A stretch of DNA of 64,000 bases from Domibacillus indicus (GCF_023715895.1 NZ_JAMBOO010000001.1:372001-436000); one strand, 5' to 3'. Counted from the stretch's first letter, positions 35,213-43,799 are shown. The notes: generated by a model from the letters alone, not told the origin. Numbers and translations: made by a program.

Positions 35213-35428
35213 ATGGCACAAGCAACTTTAACGAAATCATCACTGCGCCTTACGTTTGACAATGGCGTAGATGAAAATGGCAAGCAGCTGTTCCAAACAA
35301 AAACATATTCAAACGTAAAAACAGATGTCACACCTGATCAGTTTAATGCTGCCGCTGCAGCGATTGCCGGGCTGTCTGCACGGCCGCTCGTATCCATTGA
35401 GCGAAACGATACTTCGACTATTAACTAA
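35213..35428 (+). CDS. DUF1659 family protein
   Basis: A 71-residue protein of the DUF1659 family: LRLTFDNGVDENGKQLFQTK, then TYSNVKTDVTPDQF and a helical AAAAAIAGL segment. Function unknown. Ribosome site GGAGGGGAAAAC. 17 bases upstream of the DUF2922 gene, forming the usual pair. Cytosolic by sequence. Confidence 0.8.
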   Translation: MAQATLTKSSLRLTFDNGVDENGKQLFQTKTYSNVKTDVTPDQFNAAAAAIAGLSARPLVSIERNDTSTIN

Positions 35429-35445
35429 AAAAGGAGGAATACTGT

Positions 35446-35658
35446 ATGGCTAAAACCCTACAGCTTCAATTCACTACTGCCGGAGGCGGCACGTCCAGCC
35501 TCACGATCGATACACCGGTTGAACCGGTGGATGCGGCAGCCGTTACGCAGGCGATGAACGCGATTATCGCATCCGGCGTTTTTATGGCCTCAACCGGCTT
35601 ATTCACCGCTGCCAAAAGTGCCAGCTTGATCGACCGTGAAGTAACCGAGATTTTATAA
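35446..35658 (+). CDS. DUF2922 family protein
   Basis: A 70-residue protein of the DUF2922 family: AKTLQLQFTTAGGGTSSLTI, then DTPVEPVDAAAVTQAMNAII, ending in SLIDREVTEIL. Function unknown. Ribosome site AAAGGAGGAA. It is the second gene of the DUF1659/DUF2922 unit, closed by a strong terminator; YvrJ, the common third partner, is displaced upstream. Confidence 0.8.
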   Translation: MAKTLQLQFTTAGGGTSSLTIDTPVEPVDAAAVTQAMNAIIASGVFMASTGLFTAAKSASLIDREVTEIL

Positions 35659-35661
35659 TCG

Positions 35662-35697
35662 TGAAGCCTGCCCGTTTTGAACCGGGCAGGCTTTTTC
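35662..35697 (+). terminator. Terminator of the DUF1659/DUF2922 unit
   Basis: AAGCCTGCCCG / CGGGCAGGCTT stem followed by TTT. Confidence 0.85.
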
Positions 35698-35733
35698 ATA
35701 CGATTGAAATTGATTTTAAAAATATCCATTTAC

Positions 35734-35777
35734 AAAAACTCTCCTTTAGTGTATTTTTACACTAAAGGAGAGTTTTT
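35734..35777 (+). promoter_or_regulatory. Perfect 20-bp hairpin enclosing a ribosome site
   Basis: Arms 35734-35753 and 35758-35777 are exact complements around a TTTT loop. The 3' arm contains AAGGAGAG, the ribosome site of the membrane-protein gene starting at 35779, and ends in TTTTT one base before the ATG. The structure would hide the ribosome site and also looks like an intrinsic terminator. Confidence 0.7.
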
Positions 35778-35778
35778 G

Positions 35779-36042
35779 ATGAAAAAATATTATATTTTCT
35801 TTTCTATTATCTGCTTATTTGTTTATTTTTCTATTCCTTTTCTTATGATGGCTGATGTGTTTTTCTATACGTTCGATGAATTTTCCATTTTTTTAATGGG
35901 GCTGTTTCCATTGCTCGGTATTCTTTATGCTCTTTTAGGAAAAAGAGGACGGGCTGCACGTATCAGCATTATGTTAAACAGCCTGGCTTTTTGTTTTTTA
36001 TTTTTGCTCGTGGTTCTAAGGACAGGCGTTGTACCGATGTAA
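35779..36042 (+). CDS. Small membrane protein of unknown function
   Basis: An 87-residue very hydrophobic protein with three predicted helices (about residues 5-24, 32-52, 65-84) and a KRGRAAR basic loop. No family recognised. The ATG at 35779 is one base after the perfect hairpin that holds its ribosome site, so translation may need the hairpin to open. 30 bases upstream of the DUF3139-like gene. Confidence 0.6.
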   Translation: MKKYYIFFSIICLFVYFSIPFLMMADVFFYTFDEFSIFLMGLFPLLGILYALLGKRGRAARISIMLNSLAFCFLFLLVVLRTGVVPM

Positions 36043-36072
36043 GCAGTAAAAAAGCAGACTGGAGTGCTGAAT

Positions 36073-36411
36073 ATGGCAAAATGGATTGTTTTATTTCTGT
36101 TGGCCGCTTATCCTGCTTTCTATTTGTGGGGCCCTCACCTATTCAAAGAAAAACAAGTGAAACAGGAAGTGCTCGCTTATTTAGAAAAAAGCCAAGGCTG
36201 GAGTGAGGATGACCTTTTATCCATTAAAGTCGTTGATGACTGGATGTCAAACGGAACACCCTGGCGGTATCGTGTTACAGTAGTGCGAAAAAAGGAACCA
36301 GAAACTCACTACGAGTTTTACAGTGGAGAAAACGGTCAGGTAAAGCTTTTTTCTATACCTTCCCAAAACGGCGTGTTCCTGCTGGAGCGTGCGAATAACT
36401 TCAATCACTGA
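36073..36411 (+). CDS. DUF3139-like exported or membrane protein
   Basis: A 112-residue protein with an N-terminal membrane helix (MAKWIVLFLLAAYPAFYLWG). The soluble domain, KQEVLAYLEKSQGWSEDDLL then PWRYRVTVVRKKEPETHYEF, resembles the DUF3139 family. Function unknown. The ATG at 36073 is eight bases after TGGAG. Probably co-transcribed with the 87-residue membrane protein. Confidence 0.6.
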   Translation: MAKWIVLFLLAAYPAFYLWGPHLFKEKQVKQEVLAYLEKSQGWSEDDLLSIKVVDDWMSNGTPWRYRVTVVRKKEPETHYEFYSGENGQVKLFSIPSQNGVFLLERANNFNH

Positions 36412-36652
36412 AACAAACCAACATAAGGACATTTATCAAGGTAAGAAAAATATAGAACGAAAGTAATGACATTGATCAATATAACCACTCTTCTGCTCAT
36501 TTTTGCTATCGGAAGGACTCTATGAGGAAGGACAATCAGCAGGAGAATGAATTACCCTCCACTGAAAGAAAGCTGGACAGAATTTGATCAGGCAGGAAAA
36601 ATTCTTACTCCATGCTCTCGTTCGTGCTTGTATTATATGAAAAGGACAATAT
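36412..36652. other. Non-coding stretch with possible remnants
   Basis: About 240 bases. Short plus-strand frames look protein-like but do not join: MTLINITTLLLIFAIGRTL from an ATG near 36466, and MNYPPLKESWTEFDQAGKI from an ATG near 36549. Neither has a full set of signals. Possible remains of a small gene. Confidence 0.25.
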
Positions 36653-36686
36653 AAAAACCGATCCGCTTTTGCGGATCGGTTTTTAT
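36653..36686. terminator. Bidirectional terminator
   Basis: AAAAACCGATCCGC / GCGGATCGGTTTTT with a TTTT loop; it includes the end of the convergent YitT gene. Confidence 0.85.
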
Positions 36687-37489
36687 TCCCGGTGAAACAG
36701 CCCCATTACTTCAACCGTCTGCGTAATGTTTACGAACGCGTGCGGGTCGACTTCTTGAATCATCTGTTTCACTTCATTTAATTGATAACGGGTAATGACG
36801 GTCATTAAGACGGAGCGGCTTTCGCCGGAATATGCACCTTTTGCTTCCGTGACGGTAATGCCGCGGTACAGGTTTTTCAGCATTTTCGCACAAAGCTCAT
36901 CGCCTTTTGAGGTTACGATATGCAGCGTGAGCTTAATGTGCTTCGTGTGAATCGTATCAACCACTTTGCCTGTTGCGTAAATGGCAATCAAGGTGCTGAG
37001 GGCAGCATCCCAGCTGAACAGAAAGCCCGCGGCAACAATCACAATTGCATTCATGATGGACAGCAGTGTGCCGAGCGGGAAGTCCCGCTTGCGTGCCAGC
37101 AGCATCGCGATAATATCAAAACCGCCGGATGAAGCAGACGCACGGAAAGTCAGGCCGACTCCCGCACCCGTTAGCACGCCGCCGAACAAAGAAGAGAGGA
37201 TCGGCTCAGTGGACAGCTGCGTGATGGGAATCCAATAAAGAAACAAAGACAGCGATACAACCGATAAAATCGTATACGCAATAAATTTCTTTCCAAGCTT
37301 GACTACCCCGAGTATGAGCAGCGGAAGGTTTAATAAAAAGTTTAACAATCCGGTATTCAGTGGCGTAATAATGCCAAGCATGATCGCTACCCCGCTTAAT
37401 CCGCTGCTTAAAATCTCGTGTGGGATTAAAAAGAAATTATACGCGATGGCAATCAGCACGGAACCCGCCAGTATAAGCAAAATGTGCAT
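36683..37489 (-). CDS. YitT family membrane protein
   Basis: A 268-residue protein of the YitT/YpjC family. It has five or six transmembrane helices over residues 1-165 (start MHILLILAGSVLIAIAYNFF, core TFRASASSGGFDIIAMLLARK) and a C-terminal DUF2179 domain (YRGITVTEAKGAYSGESRSV, TVITRYQLNEVKQMI). Function unknown. Ribosome site AGGGGGAGCTG. Monocistronic, convergent with the DUF3139-like gene and divergent from the AI-2E transporter gene. Confidence 0.85.
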   Translation of the reverse strand: MHILLILAGSVLIAIAYNFFLIPHEILSSGLSGVAIMLGIITPLNTGLLNFLLNLPLLILGVVKLGKKFIAYTILSVVSLSLFLYWIPITQLSTEPILSSLFGGVLTGAGVGLTFRASASSGGFDIIAMLLARKRDFPLGTLLSIMNAIVIVAAGFLFSWDAALSTLIAIYATGKVVDTIHTKHIKLTLHIVTSKGDELCAKMLKNLYRGITVTEAKGAYSGESRSVLMTVITRYQLNEVKQMIQEVDPHAFVNITQTVEVMGLFHRE

Positions 37490-37661
37490 AAAGCAGCTCC
37501 CCCTTTTTTTTCTTCATTATAAGAGAAAAACTGGCAGTTCCTTTAAAAATAGTGTTTTCAGAAAAGCGGCAAATGCGTGTTTTTTTTCTTCTTATTGTAT
37601 AATAGAAGGAATCAAAGGCAGCTTCGTTCGCCCTTGTGATTTGCCAGAGGAGTGGACCTGA

Positions 37662-38843
37662 ATGAATGAACAATCCCCGCTCGTCCGTTTTTTAGGCGGA
37701 CGCACAGCCCTATTCGTCTTAAGCCTTGTGCTTTTGCTTGGGCTTACTATTATGGTATATTCCCGAGTTTCCTTTATTTTTGACCCAATTTTCGGGTTTA
37801 TCGGCACCGTTGCCCTCCCCGTTATTTTATCCATTGTTGGCTACTACTTATTAAGCCCGCTTGTGAATCTGCTTCAGCGCTATAAAATACAGCGCGGCTG
37901 GGGAATTTTAATTGTTTTCGTGGCGCTGTCCGGCCTGATTACCGTTTTGCTGGTGACTATCCTGCCTTTTTTGCGGGATCAGACTGAAGCGCTGATTGCT
38001 TCATTCCCAAGCTACGCCCGGCAGCTCGGCATGGATATCGATATGTGGGCACGGAACTCGCCCTTTGAAGCCCAATACATGGAAATCTCTAAAAATATGC
38101 AGACGAACGCTGAACAGTTTCTAGGATCCATTACGCAGAATTTTTCTGATTTTGCCGGGCATACGCTTGACAGTATTACGAATGTGATCGCTACACTCAC
38201 TAATTTCATTGTCTCGCTCGTAACTGTGCCGTTTATTTTGTTTTACCTGCTAAAAGACGGCCATAAGCTTTATAACGGCTTCCTGCATGTGCTGCCGCCA
38301 AGAATGCGCGGCCGTACTGGGGCGATGCTGATTGAAATGGATGAACAGCTTCGCTCATATATTCAAGGACAAATGCTGGTGAGTCTTTGCATTGGAATTA
38401 TGATGTATATCGGCTTTCTCATTATCGGCCTTGATTATGCGCTGCTGCTTGCGGCTATTGCCAGCGTAACCAGCGTTGTGCCATACCTCGGACCGGTCAT
38501 TGCCATTACACCAGCGATTATTATTGCCATCGTGACCTCACCGTTTATGGTGGTGAAGCTTGCCTTAGTATGGACAGTTGTCCAGCTTTTAGAAGGTAAA
38601 TTTATTTCTCCGCAAATTATGGGCAAATCGCTGCAAATTCACCCGGTCACCATTATTTTCGTTTTGCTGACGGCTGCCCACCTGTACGGCGTGGTCGGTG
38701 TGTTGATCGGCCTGCCGACTTATGCGCTTCTAAAAGTCATTGTTCAGTATATGTTTGGCTTATTTAAAGCTCGTTATAACCGTTTTTCCGAAAAAGCGGA
38801 TGATCAGTATGCTGTTGTTGAAACGGATGATGATCTTGTTTAA
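37662..38843 (+). CDS. AI-2E family transporter
   Basis: A 393-residue membrane protein of the AI-2E/PerM family with about eight helices and the typical large central segment (FLRDQTEALIASFPSYARQL). The conserved C-terminal half includes VPYLGPVIAITPAIIIAI and LEGKFISPQIMGKSLQIHPV. Members have been linked to autoinducer-2 export or Na+/H+ antiport; the substrate here is unknown. Ribosome site GAGGAG. Its stop codon overlaps the SigB-like promoter of csbD. Confidence 0.85.
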   Translation: MNEQSPLVRFLGGRTALFVLSLVLLLGLTIMVYSRVSFIFDPIFGFIGTVALPVILSIVGYYLLSPLVNLLQRYKIQRGWGILIVFVALSGLITVLLVTILPFLRDQTEALIASFPSYARQLGMDIDMWARNSPFEAQYMEISKNMQTNAEQFLGSITQNFSDFAGHTLDSITNVIATLTNFIVSLVTVPFILFYLLKDGHKLYNGFLHVLPPRMRGRTGAMLIEMDEQLRSYIQGQMLVSLCIGIMMYIGFLIIGLDYALLLAAIASVTSVVPYLGPVIAITPAIIIAIVTSPFMVVKLALVWTVVQLLEGKFISPQIMGKSLQIHPVTIIFVLLTAAHLYGVVGVLIGLPTYALLKVIVQYMFGLFKARYNRFSEKADDQYAVVETDDDLV

Positions 38844-38862
38844 GACTGTGCAGCCCGGGTAA
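38838..38862 (+). promoter_or_regulatory. SigB-type promoter of csbD
   Basis: GTTTAA (38838-38843), 13 bases, GGGTAA (38857-38862), a near-perfect general-stress consensus. The -35 includes the stop codon of the preceding gene. Confidence 0.75.
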
Positions 38863-38900
38863 ACATCTACTAGACGTATCAAAAAGGAGATGTTTTCATC

Positions 38901-39083
38901 ATGGCACATGACAACAATGGACTTGGCGACAAATTAAAAGGCGCCGTAAACAAAGCAAAAGGTGAGGTAAAAGACCAGGTAGGGAATGCAACAGACAACG
39001 CAAAAATGCAGGCAGAGGGCAAAGCTGATAAATTAAAAGGCGATGTGCAGAACCATATTGGTCATGCGAAAGACCATCGTTAA
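38901..39083 (+). CDS. csbD: CsbD family general stress protein
   Basis: A 60-residue, hydrophilic, Lys/Asp/Gly-rich protein of the CsbD family: LGDKLKGAVNKAKGEVKDQV, then KADKLKGDVQNHIG. CsbD of B. subtilis is SigB-controlled; its function is unknown. Ribosome site AAAGGAGATG. Here a SigB-like promoter lies 39 bases upstream and a terminator follows, so it is a single stress gene. Confidence 0.88.
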   Translation: MAHDNNGLGDKLKGAVNKAKGEVKDQVGNATDNAKMQAEGKADKLKGDVQNHIGHAKDHR

Positions 39084-39093
39084 CCACCTGCCA

Positions 39094-39128
39094 AAACACC
39101 CGCAGTGTAATAACTGCGGGTGTTTTTT
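39094..39128 (+). terminator. csbD terminator
   Basis: AACACCCGCAGT / ACTGCGGGTGTT with a 5-base loop, then T run. Confidence 0.85.
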
Positions 39129-39146
39129 ACTTTCCATGACCAGTGT

Positions 39147-39184
39147 ACAAAAAAGCAGCTTCCTGATCAGGAAGCTGCTTTTTT
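39147..39184. terminator. Terminator of the RND pump gene
   Basis: AAAAAGCAGCTTCCTGATC and its exact complement GATCAGGAAGCTGCTTTTT (overlapping centre); works on the minus strand for the RND gene. Confidence 0.8.
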
Positions 39185-42100
39185 TATACTCTTTTTTTCA
39201 TCCATTTGGATAGAACTTCATATACAATCGGCACAATAACAAGTGTCAGCAAAGTTGAACTTGTCAAGCCGCCGATTACAGTTACACCGAGGCCTTTTGA
39301 AATCAAGCCTCCTCCTTCGAGACCGAGCGCAAGTGGAAACAGGGCACCAATCGTCGCCAGCGCTGTCATTAAAATAGGACGCAGACGTGTTGATCCTGCT
39401 TCGAGCAGCGCTTCACGCGTCGTTAAGCCTTCGCGTTCTTTATGAATGACTCGGTCAATCAGCACGATCGCATTCGTTACTACAATCCCGATCAGCATAA
39501 GCGCACCAATCATAGAGGAAATACTGATTGTTTCGCCAGCAATCAAGAGCGCCACAAGCGCACCGATAATAGCAAACGGCAGCGAGAACAAAATTGCGAA
39601 TGGTGCGAGACCGCCGCCAAATGTAATGACGAGTACGAGATACACAATCGCAATCGCCGCCAGCATAGCAAGGCCAAGCTGCGTAAACGACTCATTAATA
39701 TCCTGCGTTACACCGCCCATTTCTACATTTACACCTGCAGGCAAATCAAGTTTATCGAGTTTTTCCTGCAGTGAATTGGATGCCGCAGATACATCGTCGC
39801 CTTTCAGCTCTCCGCTCACATCCACAAAAACTTTCCCATTACGGCGGGAAACCGTATCGGATGTTTCTCCTTCTTCTACCGTCATTACACTGCCGATTTT
39901 CACCGGCTGGCCGTTCATTGCTGAAACAGAACGGTTCGTGATATCGTCAATAGATTCATATGACTGCGCAGGCACATCAATATAAACATTGACGTCTTCC
40001 CCATCCCTTTCAATCGTCGTTAAAATTGGGCGTTCCCGCACCGGGCTCAGCTCCATAGCGATTTGACCGGCAGTCAGGCCTGCTGCCGCCATTTTTTCTG
40101 GATCGGCAACGAGCGTGTATTCTTCATAGGCGTCTGCAAGACCTGTTTCCACCTTTTTAAAATCACCGCTATCTTTCATCATCTCTTCTACATTTGCCAC
40201 AACCGGCTCGATGTCTTCCAGCTCTTCGCCGTAAATATTAACGGCGACTTCATTACTTCCGGCGCTGGCCGAGAAGTCCTGCGACGCCCATTCTCCTTTA
40301 GAAACAGAGTCTTGCAAATCTTTGAGCGCGTCTTCTTTTTTCTGTGTGAAATCTTTTGTCTCTTCGTTATACATCACATAAAACATGGCGCTGTTCGATT
40401 GGCCCGGGTTCATCGGATTTTCACTTCCGACTGAATACTGAACCGTCTCTACATCGTCGATATCCATAAAGTAGCGCTCCGCATCAGCCGCAATATCCGC
40501 TACTTCCTCCATTGTCTGTCCCGGCTCCGGGGCGTACGTGACAATAACCATTTTCTCTTCTTCACTAGGCAGGAAGCTGACGCCGATCTTCGGCACTAAG
40601 AAAAAGCTGCCGATCAGGAGCACAACGGCCGTTAGAAATGTAATGATTTTATGATTTAAGGTCCAGTTCAACACAGAACGGTAACCCGCTGCAAGCCGTC
40701 CTGGCTTTTCTTCGTGTGCTTTTGCCTTAACACCGCGTTTAAACAGTGTATGGGCGAGCATTGGCACAATGGTGACAGCTACCAGGAGCGAGGCAAGCAG
40801 CGCGAACACAACCGTCAGCGCAAATGGAAGAAACAATTCGCCTACCGTACCTTCTACCAGCCCAAGCGGCAGGAACACCGCAATGGTTACAATAGTGGAA
40901 GACATAATCGGCACGAACATTTCTTTTGTTGCTTCACGGATCAGTTCTTTTCCGCGCAGCGTCTCACCCTGAAGCGACAGGCGCCGATAAATGTTTTCCA
41001 CAACCACGATCGAATCATCAATGACGCGCCCAATAGCAACTGTCATCGCTCCAAGGGTCATAACATTCAACGTAATATCCATTTGTTTCAGTAAAATTAA
41101 CGCAATTAAAATCGACAGTGGAATTGAAATAACTGAGATAACCGTCGAGCGTACATCACGCAAAAACAGCATGATAATAATAACCGCAAAAAGAGCACCG
41201 AACAGCGCTTTGTTCAGCATTGTTTTCACAGATTCTTCAATTGGACCGCCTTGGTCAAAAGTAGAAGTAATCGTCAGACCGTCCATATCACTTTCAAACT
41301 CATCTACTTTTTCTTTTACTGCATTGACAACGTCCACTGTATTCGCATCGGCTGCTTTTACAATTTGCAAGCCAATTGATTCCTGGCCGTTTGTTCGGGA
41401 AATCGATTCGGCTTTTCCGGTTAATTTCACCTCGGCGATATCCGACAGCTTGACCGGTCCGATTAGAAGATTCTTCAAGTCTTCAAGCGTTGTAATATTG
41501 CCATCAACCATCACAGACTTTTCCGTGCTGCCAAATTCAAATAAGCCAAGCGGTGCTTGAATGTCAGCTCCTTGAATCATTTTCGTCACTGTGTCCTCAT
41601 CCAGCTTCAGCTGGGCAAGCTTTGCCTGATCAAACACAACGGTTGCTTCCTCCACCTGCTGGCCGGATATTTGAACCGATGCCACACCTTCAGTGCCTTC
41701 AATTTCCGGTACAATCTCCTCTTCTACAAGTGTTGTCAGCTCCTCCAGAGACAGGTTTTGGTCTGAAAGACTGAGCGCCATGACCGGAAATGCATTAATG
41801 CTTAAACGCGATACGTCAGGCTCCTGCACGTTTTCTGGAAAATCCAGGTCCTCAAGTGCTTCTTTTGCTTCCTGTTCCGCTTTTTCCATATCCGTTGAGA
41901 AGCTGTATTCTACTTGGACAGAGGAAGCGTTTTGATAGGAAGTCGAGCTGACGACTTTTACGCCTCCTAAGTTTTGAAGCTGCTTTTCAATGGGTTCTGA
42001 CACACTGTCCGCCACTTCTTCCGGCGTCGCTCCCGGATAGACCGTTGTTACTGTCACAATTGGCGGCGTGATATTAGGAATCGTCTCAAGCTTCATAGAA

Positions 42101-42192
42101 AGCCCGGCATACAAACCAGCCGCGGTTATGATGATGGTCATCAGCCAGACGGCAAATTTGTTTTTCAAGACGAAGTTAATTAACGCGTTCAT
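39184..42192 (-). CDS. swrC: RND family efflux transporter (SwrC/YerP-like)
   Basis: A 1002-residue resistance-nodulation-division pump with 12 helices and two large extracellular porter domains. Its neighbour is a YerO-like TetR regulator, as for B. subtilis SwrC (YerP), which exports surfactin-type lipopeptides and other toxic amphiphiles. Motifs: the N-terminal NKFAVWLMTIIITAAGLYAG, ETIPNITPPIVTVTTVYPGA, TM4 VAIGRVIDDSIVVVENIYRR with the proton-relay acidic residues, and ALATIGALFPLALG near the C-terminus. No membrane-fusion gene is present, as expected in Gram-positives. The start has AAAGGAGAGG. Confidence 0.9.
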   Translation of the reverse strand: MNALINFVLKNKFAVWLMTIIITAAGLYAGLSMKLETIPNITPPIVTVTTVYPGATPEEVADSVSEPIEKQLQNLGGVKVVSSTSYQNASSVQVEYSFSTDMEKAEQEAKEALEDLDFPENVQEPDVSRLSINAFPVMALSLSDQNLSLEELTTLVEEEIVPEIEGTEGVASVQISGQQVEEATVVFDQAKLAQLKLDEDTVTKMIQGADIQAPLGLFEFGSTEKSVMVDGNITTLEDLKNLLIGPVKLSDIAEVKLTGKAESISRTNGQESIGLQIVKAADANTVDVVNAVKEKVDEFESDMDGLTITSTFDQGGPIEESVKTMLNKALFGALFAVIIIMLFLRDVRSTVISVISIPLSILIALILLKQMDITLNVMTLGAMTVAIGRVIDDSIVVVENIYRRLSLQGETLRGKELIREATKEMFVPIMSSTIVTIAVFLPLGLVEGTVGELFLPFALTVVFALLASLLVAVTIVPMLAHTLFKRGVKAKAHEEKPGRLAAGYRSVLNWTLNHKIITFLTAVVLLIGSFFLVPKIGVSFLPSEEEKMVIVTYAPEPGQTMEEVADIAADAERYFMDIDDVETVQYSVGSENPMNPGQSNSAMFYVMYNEETKDFTQKKEDALKDLQDSVSKGEWASQDFSASAGSNEVAVNIYGEELEDIEPVVANVEEMMKDSGDFKKVETGLADAYEEYTLVADPEKMAAAGLTAGQIAMELSPVRERPILTTIERDGEDVNVYIDVPAQSYESIDDITNRSVSAMNGQPVKIGSVMTVEEGETSDTVSRRNGKVFVDVSGELKGDDVSAASNSLQEKLDKLDLPAGVNVEMGGVTQDINESFTQLGLAMLAAIAIVYLVLVITFGGGLAPFAILFSLPFAIIGALVALLIAGETISISSMIGALMLIGIVVTNAIVLIDRVIHKEREGLTTREALLEAGSTRLRPILMTALATIGALFPLALGLEGGGLISKGLGVTVIGGLTSSTLLTLVIVPIVYEVLSKWMKKRV

Positions 42193-42207
42193 GTTTCCTC
42201 TCCTTTA

Positions 42208-42298
42208 TGACCAACCGGTCAGTTCTCTTTTCAATATATATGACTAGTCGGTCAACCGTCAAATAATTTCCGGTTTCAAAACAGTGACTTGTGGGTCA
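42208..42298. promoter_or_regulatory. Three TetR-type operators and divergent promoters
   Basis: TGACC-AACC-GGTCA (42208-42221), TGACT-AGTC-GGTCA (42241-42254) and TGACT-TGTG-GGTCA (42285-42298), spaced 33 and 44 bases apart. The RND promoter reads TTGACG (42262-42257), 16 bases, TATATA (42240-42235) on the minus strand, with site 2 filling its spacer. The regulator promoter reads TTTCAA (42274-42279), 17 bases, CATAAT (42297-42302), with site 3 in its spacer. Confidence 0.75.
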
Positions 42299-42322
42299 TA
42301 ATAGAAGTAGAGGTGAACGTCT

Positions 42323-43165
42323 ATGACTGAGAAAGAACAACGAATTATTGAAGAATCCCTTAAACTATTTGCCCAGAAAGGCTTTGCTGCCACTTCCATA
42401 CAAGAAATCGCCACCGCCTGCGACATATCAAAAGGTGCTTTTTATCTTCACTTTAAATCCAAAGAAGCATTGCTGTTAGCGGTTCTGCATTATTACTTTG
42501 ATTTGTTGTCAGCTAAAATCAAGACGATTGAATCTGAAGACTTGCCGCCGCGCGAAAAGTTTGTAAAACAAATTGAATGCCAAATGCGTGAGATTCAACA
42601 ACATAAAGAGTTTCTTATCATGCAGGCACGCGAAAATGCAATTCCATTCAATGACGATATCGAAGCGTTTATTTTCAAAATGCGTACGGAGACGCATCAA
42701 CTTTATCGAAACCGGCTGATCGGTATGTATGGACGCGAGATTGAACCGTACTTTTGGGACTTGTCTGCTGCACTTCAAGGCATCCAGCATGCGTTTTTGC
42801 ATATGACACTTGTGGATGGAATAGAGCTGGACGTCCATTCATTTGCGGAGTTTTTATTAGATAGTGCCGATGATCTGCAGGCCGGGCTGAAGCGCCGCGC
42901 CAAGCCGCCTGTGATCGACTCGCAAATCATGGAAAATTTGTTTAAGCATCACCTGAACGACGATCTTTTCGTTCTTTGGCTGTCTGATTTAAAGCAGGAA
43001 AACTGGTCTGATGACATCTTCGTTTCGCTTGATGTGATCGAACAGGAACTCCAAAGCAGCAGTCCGCGGCCCGCTGTGCTGCGCGGTATGCTTGCCAATC
43101 TGACCGAAGAACCCAGCCTCCACGAGTTTATGCAGGCTGTGAAAAACTATTACAAACTTGGGTAA
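42323..43165 (+). CDS. yerO: TetR family repressor (YerO-like)
   Basis: A 280-residue TetR regulator. The N-terminal HTH is typical (IIEESLKLFAQKGFAATSIQ, EIATACDISKGAFYLHFKSK), followed by a long all-helical ligand and dimer domain. Similar to B. subtilis YerO, which represses swrC. It is divergent from the RND gene with three shared operator-like sites, so it should repress the pump and itself; amphiphilic pump substrates are the likely inducers (inference). Confidence 0.88.
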   Translation: MTEKEQRIIEESLKLFAQKGFAATSIQEIATACDISKGAFYLHFKSKEALLLAVLHYYFDLLSAKIKTIESEDLPPREKFVKQIECQMREIQQHKEFLIMQARENAIPFNDDIEAFIFKMRTETHQLYRNRLIGMYGREIEPYFWDLSAALQGIQHAFLHMTLVDGIELDVHSFAEFLLDSADDLQAGLKRRAKPPVIDSQIMENLFKHHLNDDLFVLWLSDLKQENWSDDIFVSLDVIEQELQSSSPRPAVLRGMLANLTEEPSLHEFMQAVKNYYKLG

Positions 43166-43179
43166 CAGATCGTTTCATA

Positions 43180-43214
43180 AGAAAAGCCCTGGCAGGAATG
43201 CCAGGGCTTTTCTT
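43180..43214. terminator. Bidirectional terminator
   Basis: AAAAGCCCTGGCA / TGCCAGGGCTTTT between convergent genes. Confidence 0.85.
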
Positions 43215-43692
43215 ACTTCGATTGCGGCCGGAATCCTTCTTCCAGCAAATAACGCTCTGCTTCTTTAAATGATTCAAAGCTTTCTTCCAAATTCAAACCT
43301 GTGTACACATTCCACAGCTCATCTTCATTCGCAAGCACCAGCACTTGTCCTTCACGGTTTTTCCATTCCGTTTCTTTCACAAGCTCCTCCTGCTCAATGG
43401 CTTCGTCTTCTGGTTTATCTGATAAGTACCGGATCGAATCCGATACCGCTGCCCGGAGTTCACTTTCTGAAAAGTCCCGAATATTGACAAGCCCTTTTGA
43501 ATCAGCTTCATACCCCGGCAAGTCGCCGACAAAAACAAATCCATTCCCATTAGGATGCAGGTGGTACACGACCACTGTTTTTTCATACAAACTTTCCTCA
43601 AAATGGTAATTAACACGCTTTAACGACACATCTTTCGCTGTCAGCTGCGGAAATGTCGCAAGAATTGCTTTTTTTTCTTCAAATGTAAGCAT
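43213..43692 (-). CDS. Conserved hypothetical protein
   Basis: A 159-residue acidic cytosolic protein, mixed alpha/beta by pattern: YHFEESLYEKTVVVYHLHPN, then NGFVFVGDLPGYEADSKGLV, then a helical FSESELRAAVSDSIRYL. I do not recognise a family. The ATG at 43692 has AAGAGGCGTACC upstream. Monocistronic between the regulator and a chemoreceptor. Confidence 0.6.
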   Translation of the reverse strand: MLTFEEKKAILATFPQLTAKDVSLKRVNYHFEESLYEKTVVVYHLHPNGNGFVFVGDLPGYEADSKGLVNIRDFSESELRAAVSDSIRYLSDKPEDEAIEQEELVKETEWKNREGQVLVLANEDELWNVYTGLNLEESFESFKEAERYLLEEGFRPQSK

Positions 43693-43799
43693 GGTACGCC
43701 TCTTTTCTTTTTAGATGACCGTAGTATATCATTTGCAGCCCCGCTTTTAAAATTAAATAAAATATTTATCATTTCTCCCAAAAAGCTGGCCAAAAGAGC

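Noticed and set aside
39446-39985. Long plus-strand open frames opposite the RND gene
   Set aside because: Antisense shadows caused by codon bias of the RND gene; no ribosome sites or family patterns.
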